Positions 1 to 11,876 of a DNA stretch of 64,000 nt are shown here, in pieces. The number at the start of each line of letters is the position of its first letter. Position 1 is the stretch's first letter. Position numbers and translations under genes: made by a program. The notes beneath the pieces are model-generated. The model saw only the letters and a list, made by a program, of their open reading frames with translations, did not search any database and was not told the origin of the DNA. The DNA comes from Pseudomonas sp. PSE14. Lineage in GTDB: Bacteria > Pseudomonadota > Gammaproteobacteria > Pseudomonadales > Pseudomonadaceae. Location of the stretch: positions 3,162,001 through 3,226,000 of the forward strand of contig NZ_CP115669.1 in the NCBI RefSeq assembly GCF_029203285.1, written 5' to 3'.

Positions 1-35
1 CCGGGCTGTGCGCCGACTATCCGGTTTACCGCTGA
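1..35 (+). CDS. glyA: Serine hydroxymethyltransferase, last residues only
   Basis: Only the 3' end lies in the window. The third frame reads GLCADYPVYR and then a stop at 33-35, which matches the usual C-terminal ending of GlyA proteins (an LC-A-x-YPVY-type tail). The next genes are sdaA and gcvT, and Pseudomonas gcv clusters carry glyA directly before sdaA, which supports the call. The enzyme interconverts serine and glycine using tetrahydrofolate. The assignment rests on ten residues plus synteny. Confidence 0.65.
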   Translation, partial: GLCADYPVYR

Positions 36-46
36 GATTGGCCTGA

Positions 47-169
47 CCTGTAGGAGCGAGCTTGTGACCCACAGGGATGTGGGGAATGCCGTTATCCGTA
101 GGGAACGGATTCGGCCTCGCGAACGGCCTCGCAGCGGGACTGGTTCGCGAGCAAGCTCGCTCCTACAGG
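47..169. repeat. REP-like inverted repeat (GTAGGAGCGAGCTTG type)
   Basis: An 18-bp arm at 47-64 (CCTGTAGGAGCGAGCTTG) is repeated as its reverse complement at 152-169, separated by about 87 bp. The core GTAGGAGCGAGCTTGCTCGC is a very common extragenic palindrome in Pseudomonas genomes. It occupies the glyA-sdaA gap and may stabilise or process the transcript. A spurious short reading frame runs through it and is not a gene. Confidence 0.8.
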
Positions 170-206
170 TAAAGCGCAGCGATCCGAGACTTCTGGAGCC
201 TCCCCC

Positions 207-1583
<1,377 letters not shown>

Positions 1584-1634
1584 CCCGGCCGCGCGCCCAC
1601 TGACAGTCCGTACGATTTGGAACCGGAGCCCGAC

Positions 1635-2756
1635 ATGACCACCGAAACCCTCGCACACACCCCGCTGCACGCCCTGCACCTGGAACTCGGCGCCCGCATG
1701 GTGCCCTTCGCCGGCTATTCCATGCCGGTGCAATACCCCCTCGGCGTGCTCAAGGAGCACCTGCACACCCGCGAGCAGGCCGGCCTGTTCGACGTCTCGC
1801 ACATGGGCCAGATCATCCTGCGTGGCGAAGACGCCGCGTTGGCCCTGGAAAGCCTGGTGCCAGTCGACATCATCGGCCTGCCCGTCGGCCTGCAACGCTA
1901 CGCGCTGTTCACCGATGCCGAGGGCGGCATCCTCGACGACCTGATGGTGGCCAATGCCGGCGACCACCTGTTCCTGGTGGTCAACGCCGCCTGCAAGCAG
2001 CAGGACCTGGCGCACCTGCGCAAGCACCTGGGCGACCGTTGCGAAATCCAGCCGCTGTTCGAAGAACGCGCCCTGCTCGCCCTGCAAGGCCCGGCGGCGG
2101 TCAGCGTACTGGCCCGCCTGGCGCCACAGGTGGCGCAGATGACCTTCATGCAGTTCACCCGCACCCAACTGCTCGGCGCCGACTGCTACATCAGCCGCTC
2201 CGGCTACACCGGCGAGGACGGCTTCGAGATCTCGGTGCCGGTCGAGCACGCCGAAGCCCTGGCCCGCGCCCTGCTGGCCGAGCCGGAAGTCCAGCCGATC
2301 GGCCTGGGCGCGCGCGACTCGCTGCGCCTGGAAGCCGGCCTGTGCCTCTACGGCCACGACATGAACACCCAGACCACGCCAATCGAAGCCTCGCTCGGCT
2401 GGGCGATCTCCAAGGACCGCCGCGCCGGAGGCGCACGTGCCGGCGGCTTCCCCGGCGCCGAGCGGGTGCTGGCGCAACAAGCCGAAGGCGCTGCTCGCAA
2501 GCGCGTCGGCCTGCTGGCCCAGGAACGCATGCCGGTACGCGAAGGCGCGGAGCTGGTGGACGCCGACGGCCAGGTGATCGGCCAGGTGTGCAGCGGCGGC
2601 TTCGGCCCCAGCCTGGGCGCGCCGGTCGCCCTGGGCTACCTGCCTGCCGAATACAGCACCCTGGGAACCGAAGTCTGGGCCGTGGTGCGCGGCAAGCGCG
2701 TGCCCATGCAGGTGGCCCGTACGCCCTTCGTGCCGCAGCGTTACTACCGCGGTTGA
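1635..2756 (+). CDS. gcvT: Glycine cleavage system aminomethyltransferase (T protein)
   Basis: A 373-residue T protein that transfers the methylene group from lipoyl-bound aminomethyl of the H protein to tetrahydrofolate, releasing ammonia. Signatures are [13 protein letters not shown] near the N-terminus, [27 protein letters not shown] in the middle and [20 protein letters not shown], all typical of GcvT. The ATG at 1635 is preferred to an in-frame TTG at 1617 because GGAG lies about 7 bp upstream. It follows sdaA by 51 bp and precedes lipA, probably one transcript. Confidence 0.95.
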   Translation: MTTETLAHTPLHALHLELGARMVPFAGYSMPVQYPLGVLKEHLHTREQAGLFDVSHMGQIILRGEDAALALESLVPVDIIGLPVGLQRYALFTDAEGGILDDLMVANAGDHLFLVVNAACKQQDLAHLRKHLGDRCEIQPLFEERALLALQGPAAVSVLARLAPQVAQMTFMQFTRTQLLGADCYISRSGYTGEDGFEISVPVEHAEALARALLAEPEVQPIGLGARDSLRLEAGLCLYGHDMNTQTTPIEASLGWAISKDRRAGGARAGGFPGAERVLAQQAEGAARKRVGLLAQERMPVREGAELVDADGQVIGQVCSGGFGPSLGAPVALGYLPAEYSTLGTEVWAVVRGKRVPMQVARTPFVPQRYYRG

Positions 2757-2809
2757 TCCCCACCCGCGTTCCGGGCTCGCCCCGGAACGCCTGCTGTCAG
2801 GAAGCCTCC

Positions 2810-3775
2810 ATGAGCACAGCAACAGCACCGCACAAGGTGGAAGTCGGCGTGAAGCTGCGCGGCGCAGAAAAGGTCGCGCGCATTCCGGTGAAGATCATCC
2901 CCACCGAGGAACTGCCGAAGAAGCCCGACTGGATTCGCGTGCGCATCCCCGCCTCGCCCGAGGTCGCCCGCATCAAGCAACTGCTGCGCAAGCACAAGCT
3001 GCACAGCGTCTGCGAGGAAGCCTCCTGCCCGAACCTGGGCGAATGCTTCTCCGGCGGCACCGCCACCTTCATGATCATGGGCGACATCTGCACTCGACGC
3101 TGCCCCTTCTGCGACGTCGGCCACGGCCGGCCGAAGCCGCTGGACGTCGACGAGCCGAAGAACCTCGCCATCGCCATCGCCGACCTGCGCCTGAAATACG
3201 TGGTGATCACCTCGGTGGACCGCGACGACCTGCGTGACGGCGGCGCCCAGCACTTCGCCGACTGCCTGCGCGAGATCCGCCAGCTGTCTCCCGGCATCCA
3301 ACTGGAAACCCTGGTCCCGGACTACCGCGGCCGCATGGATATCGCCCTGGAGATCACCGCCCAGGAGCCGCCGGATGTGTTCAACCACAACCTGGAAACC
3401 GTGCCGCGTTTGTACAAGTCCTCGCGTCCGGGTTCCGACTTCGAGTGGTCGCTGGACCTGCTGCAGAAGTTCAAGCAGATGGTCCCCCACGTACCGACCA
3501 AGTCCGGCCTGATGCTCGGCCTGGGCGAAACCGACGAGGAAGTCATCGAAGTCATGCAGCGTATGCGTGAGCATGACATCGACATGCTCACCCTCGGCCA
3601 GTACCTGCAGCCCTCGCGCAACCACCTGCCGGTGCAGCGCTTCGTCCACCCGGATACCTTCGCCTGGTTCGCCGAGGAAGGCGCGAAGATGGGCTTCAAG
3701 AACGTCGCTTCCGGCCCGCTGGTGCGCTCCTCGTACCATGCCGACCAGCAGGCGCACGGCAACAGCATTCGCTGA
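2810..3775 (+). CDS. lipA: Lipoyl synthase (radical SAM)
   Basis: A 321-residue lipoyl synthase that inserts two sulfurs into protein-bound octanoyl groups. The auxiliary cluster motif [12 protein letters not shown] (C-x4-C-x5-C) and the radical SAM motif [10 protein letters not shown] (C-x3-C-x2-C) are both intact, followed by [15 protein letters not shown] and [10 protein letters not shown]. The reading frame stays open far upstream through gcvT, but the ATG at 2810 follows AGGAAG and gives the normal length. In Pseudomonas lipA is usually next to lipB; none is visible here, so this may be a second copy serving the H protein of this glycine cleavage operon. Confidence 0.93.
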   Translation: MSTATAPHKVEVGVKLRGAEKVARIPVKIIPTEELPKKPDWIRVRIPASPEVARIKQLLRKHKLHSVCEEASCPNLGECFSGGTATFMIMGDICTRRCPFCDVGHGRPKPLDVDEPKNLAIAIADLRLKYVVITSVDRDDLRDGGAQHFADCLREIRQLSPGIQLETLVPDYRGRMDIALEITAQEPPDVFNHNLETVPRLYKSSRPGSDFEWSLDLLQKFKQMVPHVPTKSGLMLGLGETDEEVIEVMQRMREHDIDMLTLGQYLQPSRNHLPVQRFVHPDTFAWFAEEGAKMGFKNVASGPLVRSSYHADQQAHGNSIR

Positions 3776-3989
3776 TGGCTCGGGCAGGGATGCCCGCGTG
3801 CTCCAGGATCGAACGTTGTCCTTGACCTCGGCTCGCCTTTGTCTGGACGAGCCGGCCCAACGGCAACCGAGGGTTAAAAACTACGAAGGATTTCGGATGG
3901 AGACCTCATCATCGGCGTCGTTGCGCTTTTCCGACCGCGACCGAAAGTGTTATTGATGTCTTTCAATCATCAATCCTCCGTTCGCCCCG

Positions 3990-4898
3990 ATGAGCATCAA
4001 CTTCGATCTAGACGATCTGCAAGCGTTCCGGGCCATCGTTGAAAATGGCAGTTTTCGCAAGGCTGCCGAGGCGGTGAAGATCACTCAGCCGGCTCTTAGC
4101 CGTCGTATCGAGAAGCTGGAATCCGCCTTGAACGTGCGCCTGTTCGACAGGACTACCCGAAAGGTCAGCCTGACGGCCGTGGGCCGCGCCTTCGTGCCGG
4201 AGGTCGAGCGCGTGCTCGACCAGCTGGACAATGCGTTGATGAGCATTGCGGATGTCGCCTCCAGCCGAATGGAGCGCGTCACCATCGCGTGCGTACCGTC
4301 GGCCGCCTACTATTTCATGCCAAACGTGATCAGCGAATTCCATCGCCTGTATCCACGCATCAAGATCATGGTGGTGGACTCCAGCGCGCATGAGGTAAAC
4401 GTTGCCGTAGCGAGTGGCGAAGCCGATTTTGGCGTCACCTTCAGTGGAAATCTGAGCCCGGAAGTGACCTTCGAGCTGCTACTCGAAGAGCGCTACGTGA
4501 TGGCATGTCGGCGCGATCATCCCCTGGCGAATCGACACGCGGTGACCTGGTCCGAAATGTATGAGCATGACTACATCTCACTGGACAAGACATCGGGCAA
4601 CCGACTCATCCTGAGCCAGGCCCTGAAGCGCCTGTCCCCATCCCGACACAGCATCTGCGAAACGCGACATGTGACGACCGCGATAGGGCTGGTGGAAGCT
4701 GGGCTGGGCGTGGCAGCCGTACCGTCCATAGCCATGCCCCGCACCCACCACCCCGTACTCAAGGCTGTTCCATTGGAGGAGCCGGAGGTCGTACGCAGCG
4801 TAGGTTTGATCAAGCGCCGCGGACGCACGCTGACGCCCGCTGCGCTTGAGCTGGAACGGCTTGTCAGAAGTACGCCGGTGAAATCACTGGGGGACTGA
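3990..4898 (+). CDS. LysR-family transcriptional regulator
   Basis: A 302-residue LysR protein. The helix-turn-helix is at about residues 8-60 (LQAFRAIVENGSFRKAAEAVKITQPALSRRI is the classic pattern), followed by a periplasmic-binding-protein-like effector domain from about 90. Its last 15 bp overlap the tail of the convergent binding-protein gene. It probably controls the adjacent leftward binding protein and MFS carrier, a tricarboxylate-like uptake locus. The effector is unknown. Confidence 0.9.
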   Translation: MSINFDLDDLQAFRAIVENGSFRKAAEAVKITQPALSRRIEKLESALNVRLFDRTTRKVSLTAVGRAFVPEVERVLDQLDNALMSIADVASSRMERVTIACVPSAAYYFMPNVISEFHRLYPRIKIMVVDSSAHEVNVAVASGEADFGVTFSGNLSPEVTFELLLEERYVMACRRDHPLANRHAVTWSEMYEHDYISLDKTSGNRLILSQALKRLSPSRHSICETRHVTTAIGLVEAGLGVAAVPSIAMPRTHHPVLKAVPLEEPEVVRSVGLIKRRGRTLTPAALELERLVRSTPVKSLGD

Positions 4899-5660
4899 GT
4901 CCAGACCTGTGGATTGCACGATAGGTTGCGCTGCCGCAGACGACAGGTACGACAGCAGCTCCTTCGCCTTCTCCGGGTGTTTCGCATTGCGGGGGACGCC
5001 GGCGGAGTAGCGGGTAACCGATTGCAGGCTTTCAGGAATCTTGCCGACGAAGGTAACCCCAGGAACAGGCAGCAGCTCGGCGACCTGCTGGAAACCGACC
5101 TCGTATTGGCCCGACGCAACAACCGAGGCAACCGGAATCCGCTCGATCATCTTCGCTTTCGAGCCGACCTGCGACTCCAGCCCAAGTCTCCGGAACAATT
5201 GGCTCTTGATGTAGACCCCGCTGGCGCTGTCCGAATAGGCAATCGACCCGGCGTCCAGCAGGCTTTTCTTGAATGCCTCTTCCGTATCGATCCTGGGCTT
5301 GGGAGCTCCCTGCCTGACCACCATGCCGATGCGCGAATCCGCCAGTTCCACCTTGGAAGCCGGATCCACCACGCCCTGCTTGATGAGGTCATCCAATGCG
5401 TAGCCGACCATGATCACCACATCGGCATCTTCCCCCCGCGCCAGACGATTGGGGATCGCTTCGCGAGCTTTGCCCATGGAAGGACCGAGAATGGTCTGGA
5501 TAGTGTCACCGCTGGCCTTCGCATACTTCGGGCTCAGCCGCTGGAAGGCCGCAGTGAACCCTCCCGAGGTCATGACGTTCAGCTCTTCTGCATGCGCGGC
5601 AGTGCTAAGCGCACAGAGGCCAATTGTTAATACGGCAAGATGCTTTGTCAGTGCTTTCAT
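4884..5660 (-). CDS. ModA-like periplasmic substrate-binding protein, no ABC partner
   Basis: A 258-residue exported protein with a signal peptide (MKALTKHLAVLTIGLCALSTAAHA) and a mature part beginning ELNVMTSGGFTAAFQRLSPKY, the fold of ModA/SBP_bac_11 molybdate-type binding proteins. No permease or ATPase gene is adjacent. It starts 15 bp after the MFS carrier stop, so the two are co-transcribed. The binding protein could present an organic anion or act in sensing rather than molybdate import. The ligand is inferred only from the company it keeps. Confidence 0.8.
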   Translation of the reverse strand: MKALTKHLAVLTIGLCALSTAAHAEELNVMTSGGFTAAFQRLSPKYAKASGDTIQTILGPSMGKAREAIPNRLARGEDADVVIMVGYALDDLIKQGVVDPASKVELADSRIGMVVRQGAPKPRIDTEEAFKKSLLDAGSIAYSDSASGVYIKSQLFRRLGLESQVGSKAKMIERIPVASVVASGQYEVGFQQVAELLPVPGVTFVGKIPESLQSVTRYSAGVPRNAKHPEKAKELLSYLSSAAAQPIVQSTGLDSVPQ

Positions 5661-5675
5661 TCAGGACGCTCTCGA

Positions 5676-6977
5676 TCAGACAGGAATGGGGGTACGCGAG
5701 GAGCTTCTGCGGTAAAGCACCAGGGTCGAGCAAAGCGCACAGATAGCGGCGAAGGTCATCCAGTAGCCAGGCGCGCCTTTATCGCCGCTCAGATGAATGA
5801 GCCACGTGGAAATCGCGGGAGTGAATCCGCCAAACACGGCGGTCGCCAGGCTGTAGGCCAGCGAGAAACCAGCGACCCGGACTTCCACCGGCATGATTTC
5901 GGCGAGCGCCGGAATCATCGCCCCGTTGTAGAGGCCGTAGATGAACGACAGCCAGAGCAGTACCTGAAGCATGTGCCCGAAGCTCGGAGCCTGAGCCAGG
6001 AATGACAGCGCAGGATAAGCCGTGAAGACGGCCAGCACAGTCATTGCGATGAGCATGGGCTTGCGTCCGAACCTGTCACTCAGATGCCCGCCGATGGGCA
6101 GCCAGACGAAGTTCGAGATACCGACAAGCAGAGTGACGAGCAATGCATCCGTTGTACTCAGGTTGAGTACCGTCTTGCCGAAAGTTGGCGCGTACACAGT
6201 GATCAGATAGAACGCCGTGGTCGTCATGGCCACCATCAGCAGGCCTGCGAGGACGACACGCCAGTTCTCGCCCAGCGTGGCAAACACCTGTTTCATGGTC
6301 GGGCGCTGGGAGCGACGGGCGAACTCCTCGGTTTCCTCCAGGCTGCGACGAAGCACGAAGATGAAGGGAACGATCAGGCAGCCGATCGCAAAGGGGATTC
6401 TCCAGCCCCAATCCGCGATCATCGCGGGCGGCATCAGTTGGTTGAGCCCGTAGCCCAAGGCGGCCGCAACGACAATCGCCACCTGCTGGCTCGCGGACTG
6501 CCAACTGGTATAGAAGCCTTTTCGCCCGGCAGTTGCCATTTCCGCCAGGTAGACCGAGACGCCTCCCAGTTCAGCGCCAGCGGAAAAGCCTTGGAGCAGT
6601 CGTCCGACAAGCACCAGTAGGGGCGCCCAGAAACCGATGCTGGAATAGCCCGGTACCAGAACGATCAGCAAGGTGCCACTGGCCATGATCGAAAGCGTGA
6701 CGATCAACCCCTTCCTGCGGCCGACATCGTCAATGTAAGCCCCAAGAATCACCGCCCCCAGCGGGCGCATCAGAAAACCCGCGCCAAAGACAGCGAACGT
6801 CATCATGAGCGAAGCAAATTCACTCGAAGCGGGGAAGAAAACGGCGGCTATCTGCGTGGCATAGAAGCCAAAGAGAAAGAAATCGAATTGTTCGAGGAAG
6901 TTGCCCGAGGTGACGCGAAACACGGCGCCCGCCTTGGATCGAGTGGATGACGAGCCCTGTTTGAGGGAGGCATGCAT
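5676..6977 (-). CDS. MFS symporter of the citrate/tricarballylate (MHS) family
   Basis: A 433-residue inner membrane carrier with about 12 predicted membrane helices. The start [21 protein letters not shown] and the loop motif [13 protein letters not shown] are characteristic of metabolite:H+ symporters such as citrate, tricarballylate and alpha-ketoglutarate carriers. [18 protein letters not shown] and the ETEEF loop fit the citrate/TcuC branch. It is first in a two-gene leftward unit with the ModA-like protein, and convergent with the LysR gene. The exact substrate cannot be read from the sequence. Confidence 0.85.
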   Translation of the reverse strand: MHASLKQGSSSTRSKAGAVFRVTSGNFLEQFDFFLFGFYATQIAAVFFPASSEFASLMMTFAVFGAGFLMRPLGAVILGAYIDDVGRRKGLIVTLSIMASGTLLIVLVPGYSSIGFWAPLLVLVGRLLQGFSAGAELGGVSVYLAEMATAGRKGFYTSWQSASQQVAIVVAAALGYGLNQLMPPAMIADWGWRIPFAIGCLIVPFIFVLRRSLEETEEFARRSQRPTMKQVFATLGENWRVVLAGLLMVAMTTTAFYLITVYAPTFGKTVLNLSTTDALLVTLLVGISNFVWLPIGGHLSDRFGRKPMLIAMTVLAVFTAYPALSFLAQAPSFGHMLQVLLWLSFIYGLYNGAMIPALAEIMPVEVRVAGFSLAYSLATAVFGGFTPAISTWLIHLSGDKGAPGYWMTFAAICALCSTLVLYRRSSSRTPIPV

Positions 6978-7426
6978 AGGTAGTTTCTCCAGCGATCTTA
7001 TTTAGGCTTGTTGGCGCTTGTGGTCGCTGGATTCTGCTCGACACACTTTGAAACGATAAGTGCTATGTTTGCATGCATTGATGCATGAAATTTATCAGTC
7101 CGTCATTTTCTCCATGCGCCAGACACTCGATCCGATGCCGTGCTCAGGAGCTCGGGCGAGCCTTGAGCGGGTGGCTCGCCCCCCAGTGCAGCCCTGAGCA
7201 TCGAGGCCGGAGCACAAGAGCCGAGCAAAGCGCGAATTCGAGCAGAAACGGACGGCAGGCGAGTTCGTCCAAGGTGCGTGGCGGGGGCTTGAATCCGAAT
7301 CCGTTTTTGGTAAATTTTTCCTGCCGTGTGGTTTGGAGAGCAGCAACCACGCGGCACAAGGCCGTATCGATGGGGTACGGCCTTTCTTGCTTCCGAGTGC
7401 TCTGAAGTCTCTCTGCGGAGGTCATC
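6978..7426. other. 449-bp intergenic stretch with tandem stem-loops
   Basis: No convincing gene. It holds the upstream region of the leftward MFS gene and, at its right end, two consecutive stem-loops: CCGTGTGGTT/AACCACGCGG (7324-7353) and the terminator-like hairpin at 7358-7384, followed by GGAGG and the small gene at 7427. The arrangement looks like a structured leader or a small RNA with its own terminator. Nothing recognisable fills 7080-7320. Confidence 0.5.
7358..7387 (+). terminator. Rho-independent terminator-like hairpin
   Basis: Stem AAGGCCGTA (7358-7366) pairs with TACGGCCTT (7376-7384), loop of 9, followed by TCTTGCTT. It lies 43 bp before the small gene at 7427, so it ends an upstream RNA or acts as an attenuator for that gene. 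Confidence 0.6.
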
Positions 7427-7642
7427 ATGAACACCGCCCCTCTCCCCTCGCTCGTTTGCCGCATAAACCAGAACATCAATGCCACCAGTGCCGCTATCCG
7501 GGAGCTTGCAGCCTGGGCAGAGGCAAGCGGTTCTGTAGACACTTCAGAAGCCGTCCGGCGCCATCTGATGGTCCTGGAGGCCAACTCCCAAGCTATCAGC
7601 GAAGCGTTGGCAGAGCTGATTGCGCGGCAAGCTGGAAGATAA
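7427..7642 (+). CDS. Small conserved-looking protein, function unknown
   Basis: A 71-residue soluble, mostly helical, acidic-to-neutral protein with no signal peptide. The start is supported by GCGGAGG 7 bp before the ATG, and a terminator hairpin follows 20 bp after the stop. The motif INATSAAIRELAAWAEASGS resembles small helical proteins of unknown role that are frequent in Pseudomonas, but I cannot name a family. It has its own structured leader and terminator, so it looks like an independently expressed gene. Confidence 0.6.
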   Translation: MNTAPLPSLVCRINQNINATSAAIRELAAWAEASGSVDTSEAVRRHLMVLEANSQAISEALAELIARQAGR

Positions 7643-7661
7643 GCCTCGGCGCCCGCAGCAG

Positions 7662-7687
7662 AGCGGCTACTTGACTGAGTAGCCGCT
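7662..7687 (+). terminator. Hairpin downstream of the small gene
   Basis: AGCGGCTAC (7662-7670) pairs with GTAGCCGCT (7679-7687). No U run follows. Position 20 bp after the stop at 7642 suggests transcript ending or protection. Confidence 0.5.
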
Positions 7688-7756
7688 GCCAGCTCATCCG
7701 TTTGATCGTCAATGCACCATCGGTGGGTCGACCGCGGTCACCCCATGCGACAAGAC

Positions 7757-7780
7757 CCCAGGTGAATACCTGGGATCTTT
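7757..7780. terminator. Hairpin in the 7.64-7.88 kb convergent gap
   Basis: CCCAGGT (7757-7763) pairs with ACCTGGG (7768-7774), followed by ATCTTTGATTTT on the plus strand. A second 8-bp hairpin, GTGCCTCA/TGAGGCAC, lies at 7803-7822. Together they separate the rightward small gene from the leftward operon ending at 7880. Confidence 0.45.
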
Positions 7781-7879
7781 GATTTTGGCTTGCGGTCTGG
7801 CGGTGCCTCAGACGTGAGGCACATCAATCCGACGCCACGACTTCCATTGACGGGCTGAGCTCAAGCGAGCGGTCCAGGT

Positions 7880-8263
7880 TCAAGTCTGCTGGAAGCAATA
7901 GGCGGCAATCTTGTTGCCATCCAGATCACGGAAGTACGCCGCGTACGCGTTTTCCTTCCAATTACGGGGACCGGGGGTACCTTCGTCCCTGCCACCACAG
8001 GCAAGGGCGGCAGTGTGAGCGGCATCGATAGCGGGCCGGTCGGGCGCCTCGAAGCTCACGGTGACGCCATTGCCGACAGTCGCGGGCTCGCCGTTGGCAG
8101 GTTTCAGCACAAAGAACGAGGGAGCGTCGACGCCCCAGATGGAGCCATTCTCGCCGAGGTCGGCGAGACGCTTCATCCCCAGCTTGCCGAGGACTTCGTC
8201 ATAGAAGGCCCGAGCCTTGGGCAAGTCGTTCGTGCCAACTGTTACATGTGTGTAGATAGACAT
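7880..8263 (-). CDS. VOC (glyoxalase/dioxygenase superfamily) protein
   Basis: A 127-residue single vicinal-oxygen-chelate domain: MSIYTHVTVGTNDLPKARAFY at the start and YAAYFRDLDGNKIAAY at the end. The start at 8263 is chosen for the GGAGA just upstream; a longer frame adds seven residues. It begins 17 bp after frmA, as the last gene of the Rieske-lyase operon. In formaldehyde loci such small VOC proteins often follow glutathione-dependent dehydrogenases, so a glutathione-linked role is plausible but not shown. It resembles the VOC protein at 51488-51892. Confidence 0.85.
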   Translation of the reverse strand: MSIYTHVTVGTNDLPKARAFYDEVLGKLGMKRLADLGENGSIWGVDAPSFFVLKPANGEPATVGNGVTVSFEAPDRPAIDAAHTAALACGGRDEGTPGPRNWKENAYAAYFRDLDGNKIAAYCFQQT

Positions 8264-8280
8264 TGATCTCTCCTTACTGG

Positions 8281-9453
<1,173 letters not shown>

Positions 9454-11001
9454 TCACTGGTTGGCGAGGACTCGGTCGACGGTGGAGAGGATTTCGCCGG
9501 AGCGCAGTTGCTCGGTCACCGCGACGATGTCCGGATAGAAAGCACGGTCCTCGTCGGCGCGCGGCACACGGCTGCGTACCAGGTCATAGAGCGCACGGGT
9601 GGCGCTGGAGGCCTTGCCGAGATCGTGGAAGTCCAGTGCCTGACAGCCAACCAGGATCTCGATGGCCAGCACCGACTCCAGCTTGCGCGACACCTGGTAC
9701 GCCTTGACCGCAGCATTGAAGGCGAAGCTCACCGGGTCCTCCTGGTTACCGCATGTGGAAACGCTGTCGATGGTGGAGGGATGCGACAGCACCTTCATCT
9801 CACCGAGCAGCCCGGCGGCGGTGTATTGGATGATCATGTAGCCACTGTTCAGGCCCGGCTTGCGCACGAGGAAAGCCGGCATCTCACTGAAGTGCGAGTT
9901 GACCATGCGGTCCGTGCGCCGCTCGGAAATCTTCGCCAGGTTGGTCAGCGCGTTGCACAGCGTGTCGGCGGCGATGCCGATATAGGAGCCATCGAAGTTC
10001 GCCCCGGATATGGCAATGCCATCGTCCTCGCTGGTCGGGTAGATCACCGGGTTGTCGCCCGACGAGGCTATCTCGTTATCGACGCAGGTCTGGGCATAGG
10101 TGATGAACTTCTTCGAGGCGCCGTGCACCTGGGGAATAGCGCGCAGGCTGTAGGTGTCCTGCAGGCGGTAGTCAATGTTTTCCTCGATCAGCCGGCTGTC
10201 ATCCAGCAGGCGCTTGATGTATTGGGCGGTCTGCGCCTGTTCGGCATGCGCCTTGACCGAGTGGTAACGCGCATCGAAGGCGCGAATGGTGCCTTTCAGC
10301 GCCTGCAGCGAGACTGCCGCGGCGACGTCCGCTGCCTGCGCGGCCTGGTTGGCGTTGTACTGTGCGAGTGTGGCGATGGCAGTCACCGAAGTGGTGCCGT
10401 TGAGCATCGCCAAGCCTTCCTTGCACTGCAGCGAGATCGGCTGCATGCCGACCTGGCGCAGCGCAGCCGCGCCGTCAACCCACTCGCCGCCGGCGACGCT
10501 GGCCTTGCCCTCCCCGATCAACACCAGCGCCAGGTGACCTTCCGGGCCGAGGTAGCCCACAGAGCCTTCGCCGGGAGCGAAAGGCAGCACATCGTTGTTG
10601 AGCAGACCGGCGATCTGCTCCAGCAACTCGATGCGCACGCCCGAGTAGCCCTTGCCGAGACTGACCAGAATCATCAACTGGATGGCGCGCACCTGCTCGC
10701 GATTGAGCGGCTCGCCAACCGATACCGCGTGGGAGCGAACGATGTTCACCTGCAATGTCTGGGCGTCCTCCGGAGAGATTACGTGACGCACGTTGTCGCC
10801 AAAGCCGGTGGTCACGCCGTAGACCAGGCGGTTCTCGTCGAGGAAACGCTCGATCAGCCGGCGCGAACGGTCAACTCGGGCGCGATAGGCGTCGGAGAAA
10901 CTCACCTTGGCCCCGTAGCGGGCGACGGCGATGACCTCCTCGATGGAAGGTCTGGCGTTGTCCAGTACCACATTGGAAATGTCTTTCGGATGAATACGCA
11001 T
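9454..11001 (-). CDS. MIO-less histidine ammonia-lyase homologue (ergothionase-like)
   Basis: About 515 residues of the HAL/PAL aromatic lyase fold. Conserved active-site elements are VYGVTTGFGD (Tyr61), SHAVSVGEPL (His91), AMLNGTTSVTA (Asn201), QDTYSLRAIPQVHGA, SGANF and GNQEDPVS. The Ala-Ser-Gly that cyclises into the MIO cofactor is absent: after GSVG (146-149) the protein reads YLGPEGHLALVL where HALs read ASGDLAPLAHMALVL, a replacement with a three-residue deletion. Loss of MIO with the other residues kept is, as I recall, the hallmark of ergothionase, which eliminates trimethylamine from ergothioneine. It lies between an amino acid importer and frmA. Start at 11001 chosen for AGAGAG upstream; an alternative ATG is at 11022. 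It should not be annotated as hutH. Confidence 0.85.
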   Translation of the reverse strand: MRIHPKDISNVVLDNARPSIEEVIAVARYGAKVSFSDAYRARVDRSRRLIERFLDENRLVYGVTTGFGDNVRHVISPEDAQTLQVNIVRSHAVSVGEPLNREQVRAIQLMILVSLGKGYSGVRIELLEQIAGLLNNDVLPFAPGEGSVGYLGPEGHLALVLIGEGKASVAGGEWVDGAAALRQVGMQPISLQCKEGLAMLNGTTSVTAIATLAQYNANQAAQAADVAAAVSLQALKGTIRAFDARYHSVKAHAEQAQTAQYIKRLLDDSRLIEENIDYRLQDTYSLRAIPQVHGASKKFITYAQTCVDNEIASSGDNPVIYPTSEDDGIAISGANFDGSYIGIAADTLCNALTNLAKISERRTDRMVNSHFSEMPAFLVRKPGLNSGYMIIQYTAAGLLGEMKVLSHPSTIDSVSTCGNQEDPVSFAFNAAVKAYQVSRKLESVLAIEILVGCQALDFHDLGKASSATRALYDLVRSRVPRADEDRAFYPDIVAVTEQLRSGEILSTVDRVLANQ

Positions 11002-11094
11002 TGCGTTGCTCTCTCTGCTCATTAGCCTTTTTCAGGGCGTAGGAAGCCCGTCCCGTGCGAAGACAGGCGAAAAAACAATGGGGTTGGTCGGGTG

Positions 11095-11871
11095 TCAGGC
11101 CTGGCTCAGGATGAACCGGCTGAAGCGCTCCGAGCGCTGCTCTCTGAACATCTCGTCCGGCGTACCCTGGGCCTCGATCTGCCCCTGGTTCATGAACACC
11201 ACACGGTTGGAGACGTTGCGTGCGAAACCCATTTCATGGGTCACCACCAGCATGGTCCGGCCCTCTTCGGCCAGACTGCGCATGACCTTCAGCACCTCGC
11301 CGACAAGTTCCGGATCGAGCGCCGAAGTGGGTTCGTCGAACAGGATCACCCGCGGCCGCATTGCCAGGGTGCGGGCAATGGCCACGCGCTGCTGCTGACC
11401 GCCGGACAGGAACGCCGGGTAGTGATTGCGCTTGTCCGCCATGCCGACCTTCTCCAGCAGCGTCTCCGCCTCGGCGATGCACTCTGCTCGCGGGCGCTTC
11501 TGTACATGTACAGGCCCTTCGATGACGTTCTGCAGCACGGTCATATGCGACCACAGGCCAAAGTTCTGGAACACCATGCCCAGTTCCGGGCGGATGCGGT
11601 CGATCTGACGCCGGTCGGCGGGTACCAGCATCTGGTTGCATCCGCGTTTGAGCGCTATCTGCTCGCCAGCGACACGGATCTCCCCCGCGTCGGGGATTTC
11701 CAGCAGGTTGATGCAGCGCAGGAAGGTGCTCTTGCCGGAGCCGCTTGAGCCGAGGATCGAAACCACATCGCCTTCGTAGGCGTCCAGCGAGATACCCCTG
11801 AGTACCTCGAGGTCGCCGAACGACTTGCGGATATGCTTCACCTGCAGGATCGGATCGTTGCCAGTAGCCAT
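11095..11871 (-). CDS. Polar amino acid ABC importer, ATPase (HisP/GlnQ type)
   Basis: A 258-residue nucleotide-binding subunit: Walker [11 protein letters not shown]-loop [16 protein letters not shown], signature [16 protein letters not shown], Walker [15 protein letters not shown] and H-loop VVTHEMGFA. The segment with a histidine/arginine-type insertion around [14 protein letters not shown] matches basic and polar amino acid transporters. The start at 11871 follows GAGGG. Only 5 bp separate it from the permease before it, so translation is probably coupled. Confidence 0.94.
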   Translation of the reverse strand: MATGNDPILQVKHIRKSFGDLEVLRGISLDAYEGDVVSILGSSGSGKSTFLRCINLLEIPDAGEIRVAGEQIALKRGCNQMLVPADRRQIDRIRPELGMVFQNFGLWSHMTVLQNVIEGPVHVQKRPRAECIAEAETLLEKVGMADKRNHYPAFLSGGQQQRVAIARTLAMRPRVILFDEPTSALDPELVGEVLKVMRSLAEEGRTMLVVTHEMGFARNVSNRVVFMNQGQIEAQGTPDEMFREQRSERFSRFILSQA

Positions 11872-11876
11872 GCCAG

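Noticed and set aside
47-169. CRISPR-like repeat or transposon end
   Set aside because: A single inverted pair of a common Pseudomonas REP sequence, with no spacers or transposase.
9454-11001. Annotation as a normal histidine ammonia-lyase (hutH)
   Set aside because: The MIO-forming Ala-Ser-Gly is missing and the surrounding operon lacks other hut genes.
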